59,826 bases of DNA, taken from the NCBI GenBank assembly GCA_016946835.1, contig JACVTC010000285.1:1-59826 (forward strand). The letters run 5' to 3'. Position numbers and translations under genes: made by a program. The notes beneath the pieces are model-generated. The model was not told the origin of the DNA, did no database searches, and saw nothing but the letters and a program-made list of their open reading frames with translations. Positions 44,955 to 54,263 of the stretch are shown one piece after another (positions within the stretch are counted from its first letter, which is position 1; every line of letters starts with the position of its first letter). The stretch is from Neocallimastix lanati (nom. inval.). Taxonomy: Eukaryota > Neocallimastigomycota > Neocallimastigomycetes > Neocallimastigales > Neocallimastigaceae.

Positions 44955-46435
44955 AATTCAGATCTTAGGATTTATGGATTGATTTTAACAGTTTATAAAA
45001 CTGCCTTATTGTCGATATTAATGGTAACATAACTTATCTTTTATGTTTAAATTCATTTAAAATATTAATATACCATAAACTATGCTTGGCACAATCACAC
45101 TGTAGTCCTCTAATGTTAAGGATTCTTGCTTCTTCTTGCTTCTTTGTTGACAGCAAAATATTATATCCAATCTGGTACAAACTGCTAGAAAAATTAAATT
45201 ACCTATTTCACTTCTGTATAATGTTTCGTCACATGTTCCTTTTCGTAGTTCAGAATTCTCATTAGATTTTAAATTTTATGATAGGCGGAGAATTAGATTG
45301 TTTGAATTTGACAAATAAATCTTAAATGTACTATTTTTGATGAAGAATATACCCATCATGTCATTTCTCTAATTTTATTCCTATTACGAAATCGACATCT
45401 CCTTTATCTTTTATATTGAAATACATTTTAATATGTTCTTATTTACATACATAATTTCTTTTGCCTTACCTGTAAGTAATATGTCGTCCACATATATGTC
45501 TATTATGCATATGATTTCTTTTGAGTTATTTTCTTTAATATAAATACAAGGTTCATTTACCAATCTTCGAAAATCCATTTTTATCAATGTATTATTTAAG
45601 GTTTCGTTCCACTCTCATACCTGCTTGTTTAAACTCACAAAGAGCCTTGTTCAATTTTAAGTATCCTTTATTATACATAGGATTTCACTTTGGTGCTTCA
45701 ATGTAGATATCTTCATTTAATTTCAGCATTTAAGTATGCCGCATTGATATCAATCTCTACTATTTTATATTCTCTCTGGACTGCGATTGCAATAATTATA
45801 CGTAATGAATCTAATTTTTAATGTTGGTGAAAAGGTAAAAGAATAATTGATACCGTATCTTTGGTTAAAACCTTTTGCAAGTAGTCAAGCTTTTCTTTTT
45901 ATAATATTTCTATTTTTGACGTTTTTGAATCCCTTTTATACTTAAATACTCATTTGCAGGATACAATATTGACATCATTTGGTAAGAATTAAACTTCCTT
46001 AAACACATTAAATTTCCTCATAGTGTAAAGTTTTTCATTTATGGCATTTATTCATTCTTCTTTATCAGGGAGGTAAAAGATATCATCAAAGTCTTTTGGT
46101 TCTCCTTAATTCGTTATTGTTATAATGTGGGTTCTTTTCATGTGTGTTATTTCTGTATGATTTTATGTTGAGTCTATTATTATTATTAATGTTATTATAA
46201 TTATTGATATGTTTTGATTCGATATTGGAGATATGATTTAATTCATATTACTTTTACTATTAATGTCAATATTCGTATTGTTGTCAACACTGGAATTATC
46301 GTTTATTGCTCTATTATTTTTTTAGAATTATCAATTATATAATATTATATAATTGATAATTATTTATCAATTATATAATTTTTACTATTGTGTTGAAAAT
46401 ATGTATTTTTCATTGATTAAATTGGATATTATTTA
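44955..46435 (-). pseudogene. RT and RNase H of element D
   Basis: The minus strand shows PKDFDDIFYLPDKEE (~46,100), FKYKRDSK (~45,925), VEIDINAAYLNAEIK (~45,740) and the RT catalytic box YVDD at 45,483-45,494. Then VNKEARR and, last, a frameshifted NQSINPKI of RNase H (~44,965). Upstream lies an Asn-rich linker. Stops and frameshifts throughout. Unlike A and B, the RT palm is present. Confidence 0.8.
46326..46361. repeat. Perfect 36-bp AT palindrome
   Basis: Each arm is AATTATCAATTATATAAT, with the centre between 46,343 and 46,344; all 18 pairs match, including one C-G pair per arm. A partial third arm, TTATCAATTATATAATT, follows at 46,364-46,380. Confidence 0.95.
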
Positions 46436-46439
46436 GTTT

Positions 46440-46795
46440 ACTAAAAAATTTTTAAATAAAAAGATGTCACTCCCCCTCATTTCAGAATTTGGAATGAAAT
46501 TTGAAAATTTTTTTGTGGAATAGAAAGAGATAGTTTGAAGTTTCCAGGAGTATCCTCGAAAAAAATTCAACTGAACGAGAATAAATCATTTGATGATTGG
46601 TGATAAATTATATATAAATACAGTTATGGAAAATAGTTGGCTGCATCAGTGGCATTCCCCTTTAAATATTCTTTTCTTAATTTGGAATCATTGCATATGG
46701 GATTTAGCAAGCACTTATAAGTATACCATTAAATCGTTCAGCAGGCCCATTTTCTTGGGGGTATATGAAAATTATTTTCAATAACATAATAGGTA
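46440..46795 (-). pseudogene. C-terminal half of integrase (element D)
   Basis: Starts at YPQENGPAERFNG (catalytic Glu, ~46,765-46,740). Then comes an eroded copy of the region that reads YIYNRIPH in element A (here VFIYNLSPIIK), then SNFIPNSEMRGSD. The first two catalytic Asp are absent because the sequence to the right is the captured segment. Confidence 0.75.
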
Positions 46796-46799
46796 TAAC

Positions 46800-48065
46800 C
46801 ATCATATAAAGTATCATATAAATTGATATTATAATCATCTCCATTTATACTAATGGCAATATTATTAGGAACACTTTGATCAATATCATAAAGATTGTAT
46901 TCATTATAAACCTTAATAATGTATTTATTAGTGTCTTTTGGATATGAATCGATGGCAATTGCTGAAGTGGAAGTTTAATTTTAAGAGTGACAACGGTAAT
47001 AATGCGATTTTCCTTTACCATAGTAAGTATTAATATCATAAATCTTAAAAAAGGAAATGTAGAATATGGATGTAGCAGTTGGAAGAGGCAAGATTTCCTT
47101 CAACAAAATAAATCTTATTGCAGGCTCCGGTTTTTCCTTCGTCTTTAGGGTCACAAGATTTCAAAGAAAAAAGTAATGATTGTACAACCTTCACGATGCC
47201 ATTCACTACATTGAACGATGCTACTCGCTCAAGGAATCTTTGCGAAACCTTTCTTTCACTTGTTTTGCAATGTTGTTCATGTACCTGGGTACCAACTTTC
47301 AGTTCATTATCTGTTTCCTTTATATACACATTGATAGGCCCGAGACATTGGGAAGAGTTCCAGAGATTGGATTGAAGGATCCATTCTATCATTATTCGGG
47401 TCAAAGAAATAAAGGTAGATGCCAGCTGTAGTTTCCGTAATACCCCAGATTGCATCATAGGTAATGGAATCAAGAAGAAAAAAAAAAAACGCTTCCTTCC
47501 TTGTTAAATTTTACGATATTTCATTGGCTCCTGTTCCTGGGATTACTCGATCTCATAGTTTTAGTAGATTGGAGTAGAAAGAATTTTAATTTTAATTTCA
47601 CCAGCCCCATTTACATCCCATATCAACAGTCAGAAATACAGTGACTATCTATAACTTTCACTGTGCAGACACCAACTATAGGTATCAATATTGTTCATAT
47701 TCTACGCATTTGCTGCCATTACACTCTATTATTAAAGTTTTAGCTGAAGTTCCTGTGTTTATTCAAGAAATAACCTTTAATGGCGTTACCTTCTTTAGTG
47801 CAACCATCATTATTACAAATGTACAAAAAATCTTTATGGTTAGTTGATGCATTATGCGTTGGACTACTGACACTTCCTTGATGTGGTACACTTGTACCAA
47901 TAATACCATCATTATCATTTGACTCAATGAAGGATTTTGGAACTATCGAAAGGATTAATATAATACTAACCTTTGCCTTTCACACATACACATCCATCGC
48001 CCATAATACGTTTAAAAATATTTGTTTTTATTCCATCTCCCTTTGATGGATCAGATGAGGTGTTG
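46800..48065 (-). pseudogene. Captured Cys-rich secreted-protein fragment (scaffoldin-like) in element D
   Basis: This block is clearly more GC-rich than its surroundings. On the minus strand it reads, with frameshifts, VSIILILSIVPKSFIES (signal-peptide-like, ~47,970) and YICNNDGCTKEGNAIKGYFLN (~47,825-47,770). LIIECNGSKCVEYEQ (~47,735) follows, then ITYDAIWGITETTAGIYLYF (~47,460) and CDPKDEGKTGACNKIYFVEG (~47,155-47,100). An unbroken stretch, INGDDYNINLYDTLYDGYTY, ends the block (~46,860-46,805). The C-x(4)-C...GYFLN...LI.CNG..C pattern is that of Cys-rich secreted proteins of anaerobic fungi, including fungal cellulosome scaffoldins. The assignment is by remembered pattern only. It replaces gag, protease and half of integrase. 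Confidence 0.5.
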
Positions 48066-48264
48066 CTCATTTGAAAATTACCTTTTTTTTAGCATCTATC
48101 ACAGTATAACTACTAATTGTTATGTTATTCAATTTAATGAATCATATATTAATATATATTTTTTATTAAATAATTTTTTTTTTTTTGACTATTCATCATT
48201 TGTTATTCTTGATAAAAAATTTATTTTATTTTGTTTCTCTTTATATACGTTTTCTCCCTTTACC

Positions 48265-48524
48265 ACTGACAATTTCAGCATGGTTCTTTTAATTATTTAT
48301 TTATTTATTTATTTGATATTTCTTAATATATTATCATTTTACTGCTGACTATTTCAGCATGGTATATTCTTTTATATTATTTTTGTTGCCACATTATTAA
48401 TTCAGATTTACTATTTTATTTATTATTTAATATTTAAGCGTGGTAATTTGTTACTGTTGACAATTTCATTAAAAAAAAAAAATTTAATGATTCTATCTAT
48501 CTATTTCCGCTGACTAGTTTCAGC
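48265..48524 (-). ncRNA. Hairpin repeats in the leader of element D
   Basis: Four copies of a short inverted repeat lie at 48,265-48,283, 48,344-48,360, 48,455-48,470 and 48,509-48,524. On the minus strand they read GCTGA...TCAGC (or a shortened TGA...TCA), with 5-6 nt loops AAATTG/AATAG/AACTAG, each preceded by CAT. They lie 300-560 nt inside the primer-binding site, as in element E. Confidence 0.6.
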
Positions 48525-48811
48525 ATGAAAAATTTTATTTTATGAAAATAAGGATAAATTTTTATATAAATATCAATATAATATGAGTGGGTTTCAATCC
48601 ACTGAGATAGAAATAATGCTTATTCATGGAAATTATGTTTAATTATTTTATCTTGTTTTATCTATAAATTATTTATGTATTGTAATTTATTTAAATGTTT
48701 AAATATGTTAGTCTTATTCTATCTTATGAAGAAAATAATATGTAAGAATTATAATATATGTTTTAATATTTAATACTTAACTTCCAATTTAAAATCTCAA
48801 TCGACTAAATC

Positions 48812-48825
48812 TGAGACTCTTAATC
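48812..48825 (-). promoter_or_regulatory. Primer-binding site of element D
   Basis: The minus strand reads GATTAAGAGTCTCA, identical to B, C and E. Confidence 0.75.
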
Positions 48826-49703
48826 TATTAAGCACTAAAATATACAAAAGAAGAATATTTTATTTAGAAAATAAGTTTTTGTTATTTATTATTTTATTAA
48901 AATATAAAGGTATATTTTTAATTCATTTTTATTTCATTCATTTTATATTTTCAAAGATAAATAATAATTGGTCAATTTTATAGTAATATAATCACTTGAC
49001 AATCTCTTTAACTATTTATATTTTACTTTTTATATTTTATTTTTTCTCTTATATATATAAAATGATTAATAATTTTTATAATAAATAATTTTAATTATTT
49101 ATTATTTATTATCTATTATTTATAATTCCATTATTTTTATTATTCAATTATTAAAAAATGAATTTATTTTATAAAAGATTGTTTTTATTTAATATAAAAA
49201 AAATTTTTTTATTTTTTTTAATATATAGGATAATTTTATTATTAATTATCACAGTTTTATAAAAAAAATAAACCTTTTAAATATTTCCTTTTTTTTTTTT
49301 TTAAAAAAAAAAAAAACAAGATTTTCCAAAAAAAAATATTTTCTCTCTCTTTTTTTTTATTTTAGGTTAGTTTAACGATAATTCCTGTGTTTAGTATAGT
49401 TTTTTTTTTTCTTTCTTTCATTCATTTACATCTAATATTTTTAGATTTAAAAAAATAAAAAATAAAAAAAAAAAAAAATTTTTTTAGATTAAATAATTTT
49501 CTTGTGTAACCCTTTTATTAATAGATTGATATTAGCTTAATAATTATTATTATAATTATTTTATTTACTTTTAATTATATTACCTTTAGAATAAATTATA
49601 TATTTTTTTTTATTATCTTTTATAATTATTAATTTATAGTAATTATTTTTTTTATTAACTTTGAATAATTATCTAATAATAATAATTATCTAATAATAAT
49701 AAT

Positions 49704-49737
<34 letters not shown>

Positions 49738-50306
49738 GATCTTAAGATAATCATTATAAAAAAAAAAAATAATTTATCTTAATAGAGCTATTGATTTAAG
49801 CTTTAGGATATTCATGGACAAAAACAATTTATCTATAAAAAAGAAATATGAAACATCTTCAAAAAAAAAAAAAAAAAAAAAAAAAAACTTTTATTTATTT
49901 TTTTTTATGTTTTTTGTATATTTTTTTTTTTTATTATTAATTATTTTTAAAAAAAGAAAAAATGATATCATCCTCCTCCTCTTTTATATTCAATTGAAAG
50001 AAAATAAAATTCATGGAGGGAGGAACAAACGATAAAACTTTTTTTTTTATTTGAAACATTAAAAGAATAATCTATTTCTTTTTTTTTTTTCTTTGATAAT
50101 ATATTTTTTTAAGTATTTCTAGATAGAATTACTATTCTTAATTCATATCCTTATTTTATATTTAATATTCATTAATTTTAATATATCATCATTTAAAAAA
50201 AAAAAAAAAATTTCAACATTTTTTTTTTCTTTCTTAACTTTCTAATTTTATATATATATATTATAATTTTTTTTCTATTATTATTAATATATATCCATAT
50301 TTTATA
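48826..50306. other. AT-rich region between elements D and E
   Basis: The first few hundred bases should contain the 5' LTR of element D (starting TATTAAGCAC on the plus strand), but its outer end cannot be placed. The rest is A/T homopolymers and AAT repeats (49,675-49,738), with a chance open frame at 49,814-50,035. No gene supported. Confidence 0.5.
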
Positions 50307-50311
50307 AAACA
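50307..50311. repeat. Target-site duplication of element E (left)
   Basis: AAACA; the partner is at 56,383-56,387 after the 3' LTR. Confidence 0.85.
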
Positions 50312-50462
50312 TGTTAATAAGCAATTATAAATTATTAGAATTATCCAATAAAATTAAAGAATAAGAAACTATAAATATAAATACATAAAATTTTCATTTA
50401 TTTTCTATATGTATCTTTAATAAAATAAAAATAAAGACATATTAAAATAAAATAAATTAAAA
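50312..50462 (+). repeat. 5' LTR of element E
   Basis: Begins TGTTAATAAGCA and ends AATAAATTAAAA. ACTATAAATATAAATACATA near its centre is a plausible TATA region. Confidence 0.95.
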
Positions 50463-50476
50463 GATTAAGAGTCTCA
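50463..50476 (+). promoter_or_regulatory. Primer-binding site of element E
   Basis: GATTAAGAGTCTCA immediately after the LTR. A perfect 7-bp hairpin (CTCACTC, loop TACAC, GAGTGAG; 50,473-50,491) overlaps its last four bases. Confidence 0.8.
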
Positions 50477-50604
50477 CTCTACACGAGTGAGTTACAAATA
50501 AAACAATAAAAACCGATTACTTTACAGTTAAAAAATAAAAAAAAAAAAAAAAAAAAAAGACATTAAAAAATAAAAAGGATATTAAAAAAATAAAATAAAA
50601 GTAA

Positions 50605-50786
50605 GCTGAATATGGTCAGCACGTTTAAAATATTAAAATAAAATAAAAAAAAATAGGCTGAATATGGTCAGCGTGTTCAAGATTTTATAAAAAAAAAAAA
50701 AAAAAAAAAAATTATTAGACTGAATATGGTCAGCACGTTCAAGATTTTTTAAATAAAAATAAAAGATTAAGCTGAATATGGTCAGC
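50605..50786 (+). ncRNA. Four hairpin repeats in the leader of element E
   Basis: GCTGAATATGGTCAGC at 50,605, 50,657, 50,719 (first base A) and 50,771. Each can form a 5-bp stem (GCTGA/TCAGC) with loop ATATGG. Each is followed by RYGTTYAAGATTTT-like sequence and an A-rich spacer; spacing is 52, 62 and 52 bp. Conserved sequence and placement after the primer site suggest an RNA packaging, dimerisation or translation signal. Confidence 0.65.
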
Positions 50787-51664
50787 ATGTTAAAATTAAA
50801 TATAATAAAAATTATATATATTTAAAAAAAAAAAAAAAAAATAATTTGAAATATAATATTAAATCTAACATTAATGAATTATGTCTTTATTAACCAACAA
50901 AATACTTTAATAAACACTAATTAAACTATTATTAATCAAATATAGCAAGTACATAAAAATAATATAAACTCCTCCTAATCAAACAATGACTAAGTATAAC
51001 TGGAAAAATTTAATACAACTTATTAAATTAAATCAAACCCCAATAACATTAATACACCAACCATATTAATCACCCCTTATTAAAACAATAACACTTTGTA
51101 TACCAATCGGAACAACTTTTTTCAAACCATTCAGACAAATCAGAATAAATAATTATTTAGAAATTATTTTACAAAAAAGGAAGGAAACCTTTCAATAAAT
51201 CTCCTCAAAATAAAACACCAATCAGCGTACATAACAACTATCAGCTCAACATCAAATTAATCGCACCAATTATAATAATTACTCTTTTAGAAATCTATTC
51301 CTAAGCTCAAATTAAAATTTATAGCAGTATATCAATCAATATTTTTCACTTTAATAATCATACATGTTCACCTCTCATCACAATAACAATTATTGCTATA
51401 ACACTTAATTGGATACACCAATAAATACTTATTACATCAATAATAATAAATAATAACTACTTTCCGTATTGATAACTATTGGTACAACACTAAATGGAAT
51501 TAAATAGAATTAATATTTTATAATTTTAATTTCGAATCAACACAATTAATAAATACATAATTTATTCACATAACTTTTTTTTTAAAAAGCATATAAATAG
51601 AACATCTTATTCATCAAATTTACATCACTAATCAACCAACATAATATAGCCGTAATAAATTAAT
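50787..51664 (+). other. G-poor leader of element E
   Basis: About 870 nt between the hairpins and gag. From ~50,870 on, the plus strand has many C but very few G (for example AAATCAAACCCCAATAACAT), so it would be largely unstructured as RNA. Many short upstream ATGs and no conserved frame. Likely 5' untranslated leader of the genomic transcript. Confidence 0.55.
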
Positions 51665-52745
51665 ATGAATCGTGTCAATAGACAAACAAGATTAAATCAG
51701 CAAATCGTCATTAATGAAAACAATGACATCAATATTAAGGGAATCAATTTCAATTACTCCGAAAGTTTTAGTAGAATTGTTGAATTAACTTCGGATAACT
51801 ACGTTAGTTGGAAAAATAATATGCTGTATCTCTTTTAACTATTAATAACCTCGAAAATTATGTCATTCAAGAGAAGGTTAAGAAACTTAAGTAAAGACAT
51901 ATTAGGGACGATATATAACGATTATATCGATGACAAATTTGATAATACTCTAGTATATGACAAAGAAACTAACCTATTAGACATAAAGAATGACATCATA
52001 GTAAAATGGATCTTATTAAACACATTAGGTGAGAGAACATAAAGAATTGTTGAAGGCCAAGGGAAGACAGCTTATCAAATTTGGAACACATTAGAAAAAA
52101 TCTTTCACTAGTAGTTTGGAGAAAAGAAAGTAAGAATTAAAGGATTAAATAAGCTATCTTAAAGTTTAATGAGGACCAGGATATAAATATTTTTATGGCT
52201 ACCTTACAAAATACCATAGAGGAATATGAAAGCATTGACTCATGACATTGAGGACTAGTATAAAAGCTAGGCATCCTTAACAGAGCACTCCCTGAAAATT
52301 TAAGATTTATAAATGTGTTTCAATATAAAGATAATTGGGGGGAGACTATCTAATTACTGTAAAGGACGTCATAGCAGATATAATATTCTCAAATATGAAA
52401 GAGCACACTAAAATTGAGAATTCACAAAAACACATCTTTCTGACAGAGCAATACACTAAAATCTAACAACAGAAAAGTACAATCATCAGTTAAATACAAA
52501 GCAAAAAAAGCGGAAGATGTTACATGTGTGGTAGATTTGGACATTACATCAATGAGTGTTCAAAATATATAACAGATATAAAAATAATTAAATATAATAA
52601 ACATATAAAACCAAGGAGGACAAAGGTATATAAACTCAAAGAAAGGTCCATCCACTCAAAGATTCATTCAAATATAAAAAACGTTAACAATCAGCTAAAT
52701 TCTATGGAATCCACTAACAGTTATGCTTGCCAATACTTTATCTAA
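51665..52745 (+). pseudogene. gag: Copia gag of element E, broken
   Basis: ATG at 51,665 starts MNRVNRQTRLNQQIVINEN. It continues to FSRIVELTSDNYVSWKNNML before a TAA at 51,836 (57 codons, shorter than usual ORF cut-offs). The next frame (51,860-52,042) carries KNDIIVKWILLNTLGERT, followed by AYQIWNTLEKIF, typical UBN2-type copia gag. The CCHC zinc knuckle CYMCGRFGHYINEC lies at ~52,519-52,560 in the frame 52,524-52,745. At least three stops and two frameshifts. Confidence 0.85.
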
Positions 52746-52859
52746 AGATTATAACACTGAAGATACCTCTCTTTTATTGATTGCATCTCAACAGAAGATA
52801 ATACAGGCATTTCCCTCAAAACGATCACTTTGAAAACGTTAATTCATTAACAATATCTA

Positions 52860-54260
52860 ATTGGATAGATTGACTCAGGGGCTTCACTACATGTAACATA
52901 CTCCATCAATCTCTTAAAATATATTAATGAATGCAATGAAAACATATCTTTACCTAATGGTAAAATCGTGACATCCACTAAATATGATTTCTTTCACTGG
53001 ATATGTTAATAATAATGAAATTAAATTAAATAAAGTATTCTACGTACCAAAACATTACAAAAAAATATCATATCGTTAAGTGAACTTATTAAGCATAATT
53101 ATAAAAGTTGTCTTCCTCAACCATTACAATAAAGTTTTTTGCCTCTTTATTTGATCAGCATGGAAATAAAATTACCAATATTCCATCGGATAAACACAAC
53201 ATTTTCCAAATATGATTTTCAAATAGCATATATTACCTCAATGTTCAAAAGCATACACCTACATCTCTTATGCACCTATCCACACTATCAAAAGCTGAAA
53301 AGATTAACCTATGGCACAGGCTTACTTGGTCACTTTAACATAAGCAAGATACTTAATAAATTATCCAAAAAATTAATATTCCATCTAAATGTCAAATCTG
53401 TTCACATTCGAAACTAAAAGATTTCCAGCACAAACATTCAACGAATAAATCAAAAGGGATTTTTTGAATTAATTCATATGGATCTTATATAGGTCCAATA
53501 GAAGAGTCACTTCACAGTAACCGGGTACATACTCTCCAATACTTGATGACTTCTCGCGTTACGGGTGGGTCTTTTTTCTTTCAAACAAACATGACACCTG
53601 TGCCATTTTTCATAATTGGTTTATTGAAATCAACAATATACATAATAAATCTATATAAAGTACATCAGAACTGACAACGGTACAGAATTTTCAAACTCTA
53701 TGTTTCAAATTTTTCTGTGCCAGTCATCGGATTATTCATCAATTCACAATCCCATATAACCCTCAGCAGAATGGAACGTGCCGAAAGGTTCAACGGGCAC
53801 GCTAATAAAACTCTGCAAAGGCTCTATTAAAACGACGCCAAATTAAGTCACCATTTCTGGGAATACGCCGTCGAAACTGCTAATTACATCCATAATAGGA
53901 TCCCTCATTCAGGTATTCAAAAATAGGATTAATATGCACACTTCAAGGTTTTTTGGATGTAGAGTTTTTTTTTATTACGTACCCAAGTCATTCCGGAGTA
54001 AATTTGACAAATAACGCTTTACCTTGGCATATTTCTTGGCTATCCCCCCTCATCATCTTCTTAGAAGATTCTAAGCCACTCCACCAACAAAATAATACTC
54101 TCCCGATCAGTTATATTTTCTTTTAAAAATAATCCAGCCAACTCCACCTCAACTACCTTTATTCCAAAGGAATATTCAAACTTCATTCCAAATCATAAAA
54201 TAGGTAGATACACCGAAAGTATGAAAAAAAGACAATTATTACAATATATATAATAATATC
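52860..54260 (+). pseudogene. Protease and integrase of element E
   Basis: WID.LRGFTT / DSGASLHVTYSINLL marks the protease active site near 52,865-52,910, followed by ISLPNGKIVTSTKYD. GAG-pre-integrase appears as LWHRLT with CQIC (53,310-53,400). Integrase shows MDLI.GP (~53,480), RTDNGTEFSNSMF (second Asp, ~53,665) and NPQQNG. The Glu region is altered by a frameshift (NGTCRKVQR in place of NGTAERFNG, ~53,770). Heavy decay throughout. Confidence 0.8.
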
Positions 54261-54263
54261 AAA

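Larger units (their letters stand above)
44945..48825 (-). mobile_element. Copia element D with a captured secreted-protein fragment, 3' truncated
   Basis: Read leftwards from 48,825: primer-binding site, hairpin leader (48,530-48,260), a non-retroelement segment (48,065-46,800), C-terminal integrase (46,790-46,440), Asn-rich linker, RT with YVDD, and RNase H ending at NQSINPKI near 44,960. Gag, protease and N-terminal integrase are absent, apparently replaced by the captured segment. LTR sequence should start at 48,826 but has no partner, so its extent is unknown. Confidence 0.75.

Noticed and set aside
46471-46484. Polypurine-tract-like CTCCCCCTCAT (minus GAGGGGGAG) followed by TGACATC
   Set aside because: It lies inside the C-terminal integrase reading (NSEMRGSD), no LTR partner starts TGACATC elsewhere, and RT sequence continues directly beyond it.
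47118-47431. Two plus-strand open frames of 83-85 codons
   Set aside because: They overlap the minus-strand Cys-rich captured segment, whose motifs are convincing. The plus frames have no recognisable features and arise because the block is less AT-rich.
49814-50035. Open frame of 73 codons
   Set aside because: Consists of poly-Lys and poly-Phe from homopolymers, with no domain or coding-like composition.
50605-50786. Repeat-spacer array reminiscent of a CRISPR
   Set aside because: Spacers are similar A-rich sequence, repeats are only 16 bp, and the location is a retroelement leader in a eukaryote.
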